Of a stretch of 54,934 bases of DNA, positions 1 through 8,616 are shown piece after piece; the first letter of the stretch is position 1, and every line of letters starts with the position of its first letter. The notes beneath the pieces were generated by a model that worked only from the letters and a program-made list of their open reading frames with translations, did no database searches and had not been told where the DNA came from. Where the stretch lies: the NCBI GenBank assembly GCA_023453025.1, contig JAEXUD010000029.1:1-54934 (forward strand), read 5' to 3'. The stretch is from Bacillota bacterium (GTDB lineage: Bacteria; Bacillota; Clostridia; Tissierellales; Sedimentibacteraceae). The position numbers and the translations under genes are program-made.

Positions 1-232
1 TAGCCGTTCATTAAGTATGAAAGGTTGTCCGTATGATAATGCTGTTGCTGAAGCAACTTTTAAGATTATTAAAACAGAATTTGTATATGGTCAATATTTT
101 GAAACGCTTAACGATTTAAAATATCAATTGTCAGATTATGTTAATTGGTTTAACAATCATAGGATTCATTCGTCTTTGGGATATTTGACACCATATCAAT
201 ATAAAATCAATACCCTTAAAAAAATTGTTTAG
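1..232 (+). CDS. IS3-family transposase OrfB, C-terminal part (cut by window edge)
   Basis: This is the last part of an IS3/IS150-type integrase (DDE transposase); the reading frame is already open at the first base, so the gene starts outside the window. The visible 70-odd residues hold the end of the catalytic core. The stretch PYDNAVAEATFKIIKTEF carries the third acidic residue of the DDE triad, and NHRIHSSLGYLTPYQYK is the usual end of the rve domain. The stop is followed within about 15 bases by what looks like the element's right end. Whether the element is intact cannot be judged from here. Confidence 0.93.
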   Translation, partial: SRSLSMKGCPYDNAVAEATFKIIKTEFVYGQYFETLNDLKYQLSDYVNWFNNHRIHSSLGYLTPYQYKINTLKKIV

Positions 233-245
233 TTTACTGTTGACA
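1..245 (+). mobile_element. right end of an IS3-family insertion sequence
   Basis: The OrfB tail is followed by TTTACTGTTGACA ending at 245. IS3-family elements normally end in ...CA as the complement of a TG-starting terminal repeat, so 245 is my inferred boundary. The left end is outside the window, so the terminal repeat and target duplication cannot be checked. Confidence 0.6.
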
Positions 246-344
246 ATCCAGTTTTAGTTTATAATAATTGTGTTACGAGGAGGCTTATCATAAATAGGTT
301 AACATAAAAGCCTGAAAAATAGATTAAGATTAATATATCTTTGT

Positions 345-890
345 TTATTTAATTAAATCTCCATTCTGATTATAAAAATTGTATTCAGCCACTTTGTCGT
401 TACCTTTGGAGAAAAAGCTTATTGATGGATTGCTGTTTACTTCTTTTTGCTGGATATCCCCATCGTTCATTATTCTTTCTATTTTGGCAAGATTAGGATT
501 ATTGCTTATTATAAATGTACTAAGATTAGTTGATAGATTAGGAACCTCTAAATTCAACTCAGAAAACTCATATTCGATAATGTCACTTGCATGTTCAATA
601 ATCCTATCTGGTCTGGCAACATCTATGAGCTCATATTTACCTTTATTATTTCTTATAAAATGTGCATAGCCAACCTGCTGATATTTATCCCCGTCTTTTT
701 GGACATAGCTCATAAGCTTATGATTGTCAACATTTATTGCATTATATATTAATACTGATTGCTTAGCCTGTATATATTTTGATATTTGTTTTTCCATTTT
801 AGCTATGTCATCTTTTGGTTGTGTCAAAAAAATATATGAAATTATAATAAATATTATAATTATTAAAATAGTCCACTTCTTCCTTTTCAT
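345..890 (-). CDS. hypothetical membrane-anchored protein, 181 aa
   Basis: I do not recognise this protein. It starts with a basic MKRKK followed by one strongly hydrophobic segment (about residues 7-23), so it is probably an uncleaved signal anchor with about 155 residues outside the membrane. The exported part is Lys/Asn/Ile rich, has no cysteine and shows no catalytic motif that I can name. The start at 890 is supported by AAAGAGG upstream. It stands alone between the IS end and the signalling cluster, transcribed on the minus strand. A small two-domain exported protein of the DUF5590 kind is a weak possibility only. Confidence 0.72.
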   Translation of the reverse strand: MKRKKWTILIIIIFIIISYIFLTQPKDDIAKMEKQISKYIQAKQSVLIYNAINVDNHKLMSYVQKDGDKYQQVGYAHFIRNNKGKYELIDVARPDRIIEHASDIIEYEFSELNLEVPNLSTNLSTFIISNNPNLAKIERIMNDGDIQQKEVNSNPSISFFSKGNDKVAEYNFYNQNGDLIK

Positions 891-1003
891 ATAATAGCCT
901 CTTTATCAAATATTTTATTTGTACACATAATGCACTATTTACAAGCAAAATCGAATTCTTCGCCTGCAATTTTATCAGAATTCATGGCAATGATGCCATT
1001 CAA

Positions 1004-1364
1004 TTACCTATACAATTCAAACTCAATTATTTCGCCATTTTGAGTATGATATTTTTCTGTAACAGCTTGAATCATCATTCCATGACAGGTAACTATCACC
1101 TTATTATAACGGATATTTCTTTAAAACCATTAAAACTCTTTCTTTCATTGTTTGTGCACTTTCCCAAATTTTTATTATTTCATCGGGATATTCACCTTGA
1201 TTTTCCTCATATTCTTGATAGCTCTTTTCATCCTTTTCATCTTCATCATAGATATAATTTTTGTTTGCCAGCCATTCATGTAAATCAGTTTCACCATGTC
1301 TAACAAAATAAAACATAATAGCACCTACAAATTCTTGTTTCCCGTTTAATCGGGTCATATTCAA
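1004..1364 (-). pseudogene. histidine phosphatase (phosphoglycerate mutase-like), internally deleted and frameshifted
   Basis: The N-terminus FYFVRHGETD carries the RHG catalytic motif (from an ATG at 1316; a TTG at 1364 is also in frame). It then jumps straight to LHEWLANKNY, a segment that in intact clostridial relatives lies in the middle of the protein after a second ETD, so about 70 residues seem to be missing. The frame stops at 1104 after KKYPL, but one base away the frame continues as YNKVIVTCHGMMIQAV and ends at 1004 with IEFELYR. That restores the second catalytic His (CHG). So there is one deletion and one frameshift near 1105. It lies directly after the sigma-like gene. The statement about the missing middle rests on my memory of the family, not on an alignment. 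Confidence 0.75.
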
Positions 1365-1367
1365 TAC

Positions 1368-1793
1368 TTAGTAACTGCCAAGAGATGAATTTAAGTTCAA
1401 GCTGACGTATTCTTTCAGCTTTTTTCTCCCGCGAACAAGCTGTTGAAGCAGTTCCTCACAGGTGCAATCCGATACAGGTATGTTATCATATATTCCATAC
1501 CCTAACATATCCCTCCAAATAAGTGCTGCTCTGTTTATAGGTTCAAGTTCTAATAAGGCTTTTTGAATCCCTATTAAACTATAATTGCAATGTGACTTCG
1601 GTGTGTCCAGGAATATTTTTATCAGCTCTATAATTGTTAATTGAAGCAGGTCCTCTGTTACCTCATAATCTTCATTCAATTCATTAACAGTATGTGTGAT
1701 TGCATGAGCAGCCATTTCTGCCGCAAGATCTTTTTCGCCGGTAAGTCTAAACGCAACTGTATATACTCTTTTGAAAAATACTTCCATATCCAT
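1368..1793 (-). CDS. sigma-factor-like protein (short ECF-type layout)
   Basis: A protein of 141 aa that resembles a minimal sigma-70/ECF factor. Residues about 7-30 (VYTVAFRLTGEKDLAAEM) look like region 2, where alternative sigma factors read FRLTGNREDAEDL. Residues about 80-135 (ALLELEPINRAALIWRDMLGY, then EELLQQLVRGRKKLKEY) look like the helix-turn-helix of region 4. It has no clear conserved -10 recognition motif, so it could be a degenerate sigma factor or an antisigma-like partner. It follows the response regulator gene by about 30 bases on the same strand and is probably in the same transcript. Start at 1793, with a second in-frame ATG two codons later. Confidence 0.65.
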   Translation of the reverse strand: MDMEVFFKRVYTVAFRLTGEKDLAAEMAAHAITHTVNELNEDYEVTEDLLQLTIIELIKIFLDTPKSHCNYSLIGIQKALLELEPINRAALIWRDMLGYGIYDNIPVSDCTCEELLQQLVRGRKKLKEYVSLNLNSSLGSY

Positions 1794-1825
1794 AAAACTT
1801 CCACCTATATCAAAAAAATATTGTA

Positions 1826-2509
1826 CTAAATTTTAAATCTGTATCCCGCGCCCCATACGGTTTCAATATACTGGCATCCTTCAGGGTTCGTGTCAAGTTT
1901 TTCTCTTATTCTTGCTATATGTACGGTTACTGTTGTTGTATCTGACAAGGCATCATATCCCCAAACCTTTTCAAACAGCTCTTCCTTGCTAAAAACTCTA
2001 TTTGGATTTTCAGCTAAAAATAAAAGCAGGTCAAATTCCTTCTGGGGTAAAAAAACTTCATTGTCTTCCATAAAAACTCTGCGGTCCTCTTTGTCAATAT
2101 ATAACTCTCCTGCTCTTATTAGTTTTTTCTTTGAATTGTTGTTAAATCTTTCATATGTTTTCAGGTGACTGTTTACTCTTGCAACCAATTCACCCATGCT
2201 AAAAGGCTTGGTTATGTAATCATCAGCACCTAAGTTCAGTCCTTTAATTTTATATATTTCATCGGACTTTGCAGACACAATAAGTACCGGTATTTGTTTT
2301 GAATCGGATATCTCTTTTAATATATCAAATCCACCCTTTTGAGGAAGCATCAAGTCCAAAATAACCAGATCAAATCTGTCGGTTTTCATATACTCAAAAC
2401 CGGTGTCGCCATCGAAAACACAAACGACCTCATAACCGCTCATTTCCAGATAATCCTTTTGCAGCTCTGATATGCTTTTATCATCTTCAATAATTAATAT
2501 CCTTTTCAT
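1826..2509 (-). CDS. two-component response regulator, OmpR/PhoB family
   Basis: Receiver domain (residues 1-115) plus winged-helix DNA-binding domain (about 130-227). The acidic pocket ED at 8-9, the phospho-acceptor Asp52 in LVILDLMLP, and Lys101 in ITKPFS are all present. The output domain ends with GAGYRFKI as in typical family members. I place the start at the ATG 2509 rather than 2524, because GAGAGGAAATAG gives a ribosome binding site there and overlaps the stop of the kinase gene, so the two are translationally coupled. It is the partner of the upstream kinase and most likely controls the adjacent ABC transporter and secreted protein. Confidence 0.95.
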   Translation of the reverse strand: MKRILIIEDDKSISELQKDYLEMSGYEVVCVFDGDTGFEYMKTDRFDLVILDLMLPQKGGFDILKEISDSKQIPVLIVSAKSDEIYKIKGLNLGADDYITKPFSMGELVARVNSHLKTYERFNNNSKKKLIRAGELYIDKEDRRVFMEDNEVFLPQKEFDLLLFLAENPNRVFSKEELFEKVWGYDALSDTTTVTVHIARIREKLDTNPEGCQYIETVWGAGYRFKI

Positions 2510-2510
2510 G

Positions 2511-3827
2511 CTATTTCCTCTCAATTAACTTTTTTAAAGAAATAATGATGGAGGCACCTTCGCCAATTTCAGAAATTGCCCAAATTCGCCCGCCTGTGGC
2601 CTCTACTATCTGCTTTGCAATCGCAAGTCCCAAACCGCTTGAGCCCTCAACTGCCCTTGCAGTATCTGCCCTGTAAAATCTGTCAAAGACATAGGGCAAA
2701 TCATCCTTGCTGATTCCTTTGCCGTTATCCTTAAACTCTATTATAACCGATGAATTTGTTTCTCTTAATATAATTTTCAGTTGACCGAATTCTTTTTCAA
2801 TGTTTCTCTTGGCATTATCTAATATATTTTGTATCACGCGTTTAAATTTTTCACTGTCTATTGTTACGAAATATATATCTGAAAGCTCATTTTTTAAAAT
2901 TATACTTTTATTTTCACGTTCAAATTCCGCTGAGCTGTCCTCAACACAACCTTCCATATATTTCACAATATTAACCTTTTCTTTTTCAAATGGCATTTGA
3001 TTTAAATCCAGCTTGGAGTACAGCAGCAAATCCTCTATCATGGTATTTATAAGCTTTGTTTTATCAATGGCTTTTGACAAATAATACTTCTTCTTTTCGT
3101 CAGTGTCAGCTACACCGTCCAGAACTCCGTCTATATATCCTCTTATGGATGTAACAGGGGTTTTAAGATCGTGTGATATGCTTGATATTAGAAACTTCCT
3201 GTTTTCATCATATTTCTGCTGGTAGTATATGGAGTTTTTAAGCTGAAGACGAAGCTGTTCTACAGCGCTGCCAAGTTCTTTAATTTCACCATAGCCATAG
3301 TCTGTAATTGCTGTTTCAAGCTCGCCGGTTCTTAACCTCTCAGTTTCTCTTGTTAAATTTGTAATAGGTTTTATAATATTTTTCATATTTTGCTTTTGTA
3401 TAACTGCGCTTGCTGAAGCAAAGACTATCAGAAAGGTTATAAAAACCAATACAATAAGGAACCTATAATTTTCATCTGCATTTATAACAGGATTAAGGGT
3501 TATTATCGTATATTTGTCACCATTTGATGTTGTAAAGCTTTCTGCATTTATGCTGTAATTTGCACCGCCATTGTCATAATAATTATTTTTTACACTTATA
3601 TTCATCAGCATTTCTTTAATTTGCAGGCTGCTGAATTCCTCATTATTATATATAATATCATCGTCTTCCATGACAACTACGGCTGTTTCCCCCAAGCTTC
3701 CGGAAATGGTGGATTTGTTTAATAAATTATAAAAATATGCATAAGCGCAGGCAACACTGCCGGTAATAATAATTGTGCCTATTAGAGTCATCATGCTTTG
3801 TGTTAAAAATCTTTGTTTTAAATTCAT
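2511..3827 (-). CDS. sensor histidine kinase
   Basis: A membrane kinase of 438 aa. TM1 at about residues 10-32, an extracytoplasmic sensor of about 90 residues, TM2 at about 122-143, a HAMP segment (about 145-200), the H-box SSISHDLKTP with phospho-acceptor His219, and an HATPase domain with N-box NILDNAKRN, DNGKGIS and SSGLGLAIAKQIVE. Length and order are normal for a class I kinase. The sensor domain is not one I recognise. It overlaps the transporter operon on one side and the regulator on the other, so a role in sensing envelope stress or the transporter substrate is likely but inferred. Confidence 0.94.
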   Translation of the reverse strand: MNLKQRFLTQSMMTLIGTIIITGSVACAYAYFYNLLNKSTISGSLGETAVVVMEDDDIIYNNEEFSSLQIKEMLMNISVKNNYYDNGGANYSINAESFTTSNGDKYTIITLNPVINADENYRFLIVLVFITFLIVFASASAVIQKQNMKNIIKPITNLTRETERLRTGELETAITDYGYGEIKELGSAVEQLRLQLKNSIYYQQKYDENRKFLISSISHDLKTPVTSIRGYIDGVLDGVADTDEKKKYYLSKAIDKTKLINTMIEDLLLYSKLDLNQMPFEKEKVNIVKYMEGCVEDSSAEFERENKSIILKNELSDIYFVTIDSEKFKRVIQNILDNAKRNIEKEFGQLKIILRETNSSVIIEFKDNGKGISKDDLPYVFDRFYRADTARAVEGSSGLGLAIAKQIVEATGGRIWAISEIGEGASIIISLKKLIERK

Positions 3828-3836
3828 AAAATCGTC

Positions 3837-4580
3837 CTAAATATCCTTATTTTCAAACAGATAATATCCTGCTGTAAACAACATTATACCATAACCCAGC
3901 AAAATTAGAAATATCCTGAGTATCTTGCTGAAATTTATATAGCTCCCTAATGCCAATCTATACCAATCAAAAGCAGATGTAAATAACAGGCTTTTTAAGT
4001 ACGGAAACACCAAGCCTGCTCCGTTAAACACCAAAAACACGAGAACAGAAAGCATAAAAGCACTTGTTGTTCCCTTTGTAATATTTGATATCAGGACAAC
4101 CACAAATGCAAAGATAAAAATCGGAAAAAATTCCATGATATATGCAATTAATATTTTAAAAAGGTTTGGCATACTTCTGTTTATAAATAAAGAAGTCACA
4201 AGGGACAAAATCATTACCAAAATGAGGTTAGCCATTATAAATGCTGCAATTCCAAGAATTTTCCCGGAAAACACCTTGAATCTCGACGCGGGCCCTGTAA
4301 TAGTAAGCTTAATCGTATTATCAGCAAATTCTCCGGCAAACATATCAACACAGATAAAAGCGGTAAAAAGAGGGAAAAATGTGTAGCTTAAAACCGTCAA
4401 GGCCATAATTGAAAATTCTGAGCTTCCTGTTATCCCTATTCCTACAAAATTATTTAAGGCATATACCGCTATTGCTGTGACAATAACTGATAAAAAAGAA
4501 AATATCAATGCTGCTGTGACCTTTTTCTTTTTAGACATTTTAAACATTTCATTTATATATACTGCTTTAAGAGTCTGCAT
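3837..4580 (-). CDS. ABC-2 type transporter permease
   Basis: A membrane protein of 247 aa with about six hydrophobic segments (near residues 22-45, 55-80, 105-132, 140-165, 170-195 and 220-242). It has the typical layout of ABC-2 permeases in peptide-antibiotic resistance or bacteriocin-immunity transporters. The FAGEFADNTIKLTITGPASR stretch after TM2 matches the conserved loop of the family (DRENGTLKLLLTYPVSR-like). Its start overlaps the ATPase stop by 14 bases, so the two are translated together. Substrate unknown. Confidence 0.9.
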   Translation of the reverse strand: MQTLKAVYINEMFKMSKKKKVTAALIFSFLSVIVTAIAVYALNNFVGIGITGSSEFSIMALTVLSYTFFPLFTAFICVDMFAGEFADNTIKLTITGPASRFKVFSGKILGIAAFIMANLILVMILSLVTSLFINRSMPNLFKILIAYIMEFFPIFIFAFVVVLISNITKGTTSAFMLSVLVFLVFNGAGLVFPYLKSLLFTSAFDWYRLALGSYINFSKILRIFLILLGYGIMLFTAGYYLFENKDI

Positions 4581-5295
4581 TTAAATCAACCTCACTTAAA
4601 TAATAATTCTCCAGAGATGAATAATTTTTTAAAATATTATGTGTGCTGTCTGCACCTAAAAGCCTGCCATTATACAGAATGCCAACTTTACTGCACGTAA
4701 GCTCTATATCATGTATTAAATGACTGGATATAAAAAATGTTGTTTTGTGCTGTTCTGAAAGATTAAGTATTAATTTCCTCATTTCTACCATCCCTTCAAC
4801 ATCCAAGCCATTCAGAGGCTCGTCCAAAATCAAAATTTCAGGATTTGATAAAATTGCCATGGCGATACCGACTCTTTGCTTCATCCCCAAGGAATAATTC
4901 TTTATCTTTTCATTTTTATATTTAATAAGCCCTGTAATCTCCAGGCATTCATCAATTCTCATTCCATCCACATCATCATGAAATCGTCCGCACAGCTTCA
5001 TATTTTCATATGCCGTCATATAGGGAAAGGGTGTTACGCTCTCTATAATGCAGCCAACCTTTTTCATTGCCTTTTCATAATCCTTTGAAATTCTGTAACC
5101 ATTTAACATAACATCTCCCTTGTCAGCTTTCATAAGACCCACCATAATTTTCATTGCAGTAGTCTTTCCCGCTCCGTTTGGTCCTAAAAATCCGAATATT
5201 TCCCCACGGTCAATTTCTAAGTTAATATCCTGTATTCCACGGTTATTTTTGTACATTTTTGAAAGATTCTCAATTATAATTGCTTTATCCAACAT
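4567..5295 (-). CDS. ABC transporter ATP-binding protein (BcrA/CcmA-like)
   Basis: A 242-residue ATPase with Walker A GPNGAGKTT, signature YSLGMKQR, Walker B ILILDEP and a switch histidine in FISSHLIHD. The start at 5295 (MLDKAIIIENLSK) is chosen over 5334 because ACGGAGAGGATT sits just before it. The protein matches the ATPase half of BcrAB/lantibiotic-immunity type transporters, which pair with one short ABC-2 permease as here. It follows the secreted protein gene by about 65 bases and precedes the permease, kinase and regulator, so the whole set looks like one operon. Confidence 0.95.
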   Translation of the reverse strand: MLDKAIIIENLSKMYKNNRGIQDINLEIDRGEIFGFLGPNGAGKTTAMKIMVGLMKADKGDVMLNGYRISKDYEKAMKKVGCIIESVTPFPYMTAYENMKLCGRFHDDVDGMRIDECLEITGLIKYKNEKIKNYSLGMKQRVGIAMAILSNPEILILDEPLNGLDVEGMVEMRKLILNLSEQHKTTFFISSHLIHDIELTCSKVGILYNGRLLGADSTHNILKNYSSLENYYLSEVDLNADS

Positions 5296-5361
5296 AATCC
5301 TCTCCGTAAAATAGTTTTGAGACGCAAAGACCATAGCCTTTGCGTCCTTAATATTATATTG

Positions 5362-6627
5362 TTATTCTAATATTCTAATGAAATGACTGTCAAAATCATC
5401 ATCATAATCTGAATATGAATAACCATTCACATTTCCATTATCATCTTCATTAAATTCGACATCAAAGGATATGCTGATATTTTGTAATCCTTCGCGATGG
5501 ATAACTCCCTTTTTCTTCTCACCATTATTGTCTGTATAATTTATTATTGTGTAATATCTTGACTCCCCATAGTTTGAACTAAATTCAAAGCTTCTCACCG
5601 TATCAGGTTCATATCCTTCATTATAAACCTCATAATACCTGCCTTTTATGCTGTCTTCATCAACAGTGTTTATCTCTATAATTCTTTCACCTTGTTTCAC
5701 AAATGAATTATTTTCACCTTTTACAATGTCATTTTTATATTTTCCTATATATTTTGCATCAAACTCAAAGCCTTCCTTGGTATAAGTAACTTTTTGTCCG
5801 GCTAAGCTTGGAGCAGTGACAACTGTATTGTTAATATCTTTTATATCAACTGAAAATTCAACAGTGTAAATATGCTCGGTGCCGCTATTGTCCTCTGCGG
5901 ACATGCTTGCAGTAAAAATACCGCTTTCTATAATCCCTTCTTCATTTTCAATTGCCTTGCCTGATGCATCTATAACATAGATGTTTGATTTAGGATATGG
6001 AACATCCAGCCTCTTCGCTGTATATTCATCGATTATTGAATATTTTAATGCAAAGGATGAAACAGCATTAATAATAGGAGGAACCTCTGTGCCTGATATA
6101 TTGCCCATATACATTTTTTTCCCACCGGATTCCTCGATTTGAATAATATCCTCCAGGCTTCCTACAAACGCATCCATAACTTTTTCTGCATCCATTACTT
6201 GTTCTTCTTCAAAGGGATTTTCAAATATCTTTCTGTCATTGTTAGATTTTTGTTTCTCAACAACATTATATGAATCATCCTCAAAATTTTTATATACATA
6301 CTGATTTTCATCGTCATACCTGTAATTTTTCTTTATTTCACCATTCTCAAGATTTGTTCCGCTTGATTCCTGAGTTTGATTTACAATGTCGAATTTTACA
6401 TTATCAATTGATTCCCTGTAAGTTTCACCATCAACCTTTAAAGATATATTAACATCCACACTAAAGTTATCAAACTCATTTGTCAATTTCTCTGTTGTTG
6501 CCTTTACAGAATTTTTCAAGCTGTGATATCCCGAACCAAGCATAATATCAGCAAAGGCTGATGTTGCAAAAATCAATACACCGAGAACAAAAACTGCAAA
6601 TATAGCTGATTTTTTATTAAACTTCAT
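5362..6627 (-). CDS. large secreted protein of unknown function, first gene of the ABC/two-component operon
   Basis: A 421-aa protein with a clear Sec signal peptide (basic MKFNKK, hydrophobic core, likely cleavage after TSAFA near residue 26). There is no lipobox, no sortase motif and no cysteine in the mature part. The mature protein is strongly acidic and rich in Asn, Asp and Tyr, with a very acidic C-terminus (GYSYSDYDDDFDSHFIRI). It reads like beta-rich repeats of about 100 residues, but I cannot name a domain. Position and strand make it the probable first gene of the transport/signalling operon, so it may be a surface sensor, substrate trap or immunity factor; this is inference. GGAGG precedes the ATG. 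Confidence 0.85.
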   Translation of the reverse strand: MKFNKKSAIFAVFVLGVLIFATSAFADIMLGSGYHSLKNSVKATTEKLTNEFDNFSVDVNISLKVDGETYRESIDNVKFDIVNQTQESSGTNLENGEIKKNYRYDDENQYVYKNFEDDSYNVVEKQKSNNDRKIFENPFEEEQVMDAEKVMDAFVGSLEDIIQIEESGGKKMYMGNISGTEVPPIINAVSSFALKYSIIDEYTAKRLDVPYPKSNIYVIDASGKAIENEEGIIESGIFTASMSAEDNSGTEHIYTVEFSVDIKDINNTVVTAPSLAGQKVTYTKEGFEFDAKYIGKYKNDIVKGENNSFVKQGERIIEINTVDEDSIKGRYYEVYNEGYEPDTVRSFEFSSNYGESRYYTIINYTDNNGEKKKGVIHREGLQNISISFDVEFNEDDNGNVNGYSYSDYDDDFDSHFIRILE

Positions 6628-6775
6628 TTTCCTGCCTCCAATATAAAATTATTCACCATAAAATCATAAACGTTTATGTAGTTGTATATACATAATACAT
6701 TGTCAGTATTGAATAACTATAAACTAATTATTAACAATTTATTAATTTTTAGCTTTCGCATACTTAAATAAAAAA

Positions 6776-6802
6776 ACCGGATAACAATATATCCGATTAC
6801 TC
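6776..6802 (-). terminator. intrinsic terminator of the deoxyribosyltransferase-like gene
   Basis: On the minus strand the hairpin CGGATA...TATCCG overlaps the stop codon at 6797 and is followed by GTTTTTTTATTT. Confidence 0.75.
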
Positions 6803-7276
6803 ATCCTTTGGCTCCGTGGTATATTCAGAAATTATATTATCCCTGATACCTTCAGCCGGTCTTTTACCCTTTCTATATTTTTTATTGAATAAAATCTCTA
6901 AATCGTCTACATTATTATAGAAAAATATTTCTTTAGATATACCTTTTAGTGTTTCTGATATATCTGAATTACTCTTGGCTATTGTAATAACAGGTATTTC
7001 TTTTGCATATGCATATCCTGCTTCAATGCCTAATCCTACTCCCTTTTCTGTCAAATCAATTATTACTAAATCACAAATATCAATTTTTTCAAATGTTAGT
7101 TTCATTAATTGATAAGGGTCGTACTTGTTTGTTTTTTCCATATTAATATCACGTACAATACAAATTGTTTCATATCCCTTTTTTTCAAGAACTGATGATA
7201 TCTTATCAATGATTATTTTATTGCTGTAATCTTCATGATACTTAATACCTATATAAGCTTTCTTACTACACTTCAT
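6797..7276 (-). CDS. nucleoside 2-deoxyribosyltransferase-like protein
   Basis: 159 aa with the Rossmann-like layout of the deoxyribosyltransferase/DUF4406 group. KAYIGIKYHEDYS starts the fold. DICDLVIIDLTEKGVGLGIE holds the D-x-x-D strand and the S/G-x-G-x-x-x-E loop with the candidate nucleophile Glu, followed by AGYAYAKEIPVITIAK. The start at 7276 is set by ACAGGAG a few bases upstream; the longer frame from 7342 overlaps the VOC gene and is unlikely. Possible jobs are base exchange on deoxynucleosides or hydrolysis of a damaged or signalling nucleotide. Members of this fold also serve as effectors in defence systems, but nothing beside it supports that here. Confidence 0.7.
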   Translation of the reverse strand: MKCSKKAYIGIKYHEDYSNKIIIDKISSVLEKKGYETICIVRDINMEKTNKYDPYQLMKLTFEKIDICDLVIIDLTEKGVGLGIEAGYAYAKEIPVITIAKSNSDISETLKGISKEIFFYNNVDDLEILFNKKYRKGKRPAEGIRDNIISEYTTEPKDE

Positions 7277-7298
7277 CTTTTCTCCTGTAAATTTGGAA

Positions 7299-7721
7299 TT
7301 ATTTAACTCTTTTGAACATTGGGTGATTCTCATTGAATTCAACTAAATCCCATAAGTTTCCGTATAAGTCTTTAAATACTGCAACCGTTCCATAGTTCTG
7401 TTCCTTAGGTTCTCTGACAAATTCTATTCCTATTTTTCTCATTTCATTATAGTCACGCCCAAAATTATCAGTTCCTAAGAAAAGAAAGACTCTTCCTCCG
7501 GCTTGGTTTCCTATAAAATGCTCTTGTTCCGGCTTAGATGCTCTTGCCAGTAATATTGTGGTTCCCTTTGACCCTGGAGGAGATACTACCACCCATCTCT
7601 TTTCTTGCTCAGGCTGGTATATATCTTCTACTAATTCAAAGTGAAGTTTTTTTGTATAGAATTCAATTGCTTCATCATAATCTTTTACTACTAAAGCAAT
7701 ATGTACAATTGATTGAATCAT
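7299..7721 (-). CDS. VOC-family (glyoxalase/bleomycin resistance fold) protein
   Basis: 140 aa forming the two beta-alpha-beta-beta-beta modules of the vicinal oxygen chelate superfamily. SIVHIALVVKDYDEAIEFYTKKL gives the first metal-ligand His (residue 7) and the usual opening. ALYGNLWDLVE-type ending appears as DLYGNLWDLVEFN, with Glu as the last ligand. Substrate cannot be told from sequence. Start at 7721 is backed by AAGGAGAAGG. It is followed after 22 bases by the deoxyribosyltransferase-like gene on the same strand. Confidence 0.9.
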   Translation of the reverse strand: MIQSIVHIALVVKDYDEAIEFYTKKLHFELVEDIYQPEQEKRWVVVSPPGSKGTTILLARASKPEQEHFIGNQAGGRVFLFLGTDNFGRDYNEMRKIGIEFVREPKEQNYGTVAVFKDLYGNLWDLVEFNENHPMFKRVK

Positions 7722-7921
7722 TACCTTCTCCTTATTTCATCAGAATTAATATGGTATTTATTAAAAGATTAATTCTTCTTATCACCATTATATAACTTAA
7801 TATTTGCTTTGCAGCATTTCATCATGGTTAAATAACTCACAGCAACCAAGCAGACTCAACTAGTAAGGCCATATTCGGGCAGAATTTCCGCCTACCAGGC
7901 TATGATCTTCATTTGTAATAC

Positions 7922-8506
7922 TCATTTTGCAAATGGGTCGTTGCTGGAGTCAGAATTCCAAATATATTCAATATGTTCGGCAATTTCCTGCGCCTTGCCC
8001 ACACTGAATTTTTCTGCTATAAATCCCAATGCCATATCTATCCCGGCAGACACCCCGGAAGATGTATAATATTTTTGATCCGCAACCCATCTGGCTTCTT
8101 CAATCCAAGAAACATTCGCATTGATTGATTTGACCCATTCAAATGCCTTTTTATTGGATGTAGCTCTTTTATAATTTAAAAGCCCCGTTTTTGCAAGCAA
8201 GGCCGAACCTGTGCATACCGTAAGGCAATACTTTGATTTCATGACCATCTTCGACAACTCTTCAATAAAATTATCATCATTGATTAAAGCCCTTGTTCCT
8301 TGCCCGCCGGGAATTAATAGGATTCCGTAGGGGTCAGCACTATTCATATCTTCAGTTAATACCTTTGCCCCTTGCTTGCTTATAACTGTTCCGCCGGTAA
8401 TCGAAATATAGCGCAGGCTATATTCTTCGATACGCCCAAACACTTCTACAGGACCAAAAGCATCCAAGGTTTCAAAATCAGAAAATAATAAAATATTTAC
8501 ATCCAT
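7922..8506 (-). CDS. DJ-1/PfpI family protein (isonitrile hydratase-like)
   Basis: 194 aa with the class I glutamine-amidotransferase-like fold. The nucleophile elbow is TVCTGSALLA, the acidic partner sits in the DFETLDAFGPVEVFG opening, and GVSAGIDMALGFIAE matches the C-terminal motif of the isonitrile-hydratase and AraC-fused DJ-1 branch. There is no AraC DNA-binding domain here, so it is probably a stand-alone enzyme or a stress protein. AGGTGATG precedes the ATG. Confidence 0.88.
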   Translation of the reverse strand: MDVNILLFSDFETLDAFGPVEVFGRIEEYSLRYISITGGTVISKQGAKVLTEDMNSADPYGILLIPGGQGTRALINDDNFIEELSKMVMKSKYCLTVCTGSALLAKTGLLNYKRATSNKKAFEWVKSINANVSWIEEARWVADQKYYTSSGVSAGIDMALGFIAEKFSVGKAQEIAEHIEYIWNSDSSNDPFAK

Positions 8507-8616
8507 CTAAACATCACCTTCTCCTTGCTATATAAAAACTACTTACTACTAAAATCCTCAACAAATTACTATAATATCGATACTTACTCTCCATGATGAT
8601 CTATTTCGTCTTTAAT

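Noticed and set aside
7722..7921. Minus-strand stretch reading LVGGNSARIWPY after the DJ-1 gene as a gene remnant
   Set aside because: It is interrupted by a stop, has no start and no recognised family; too little to call.
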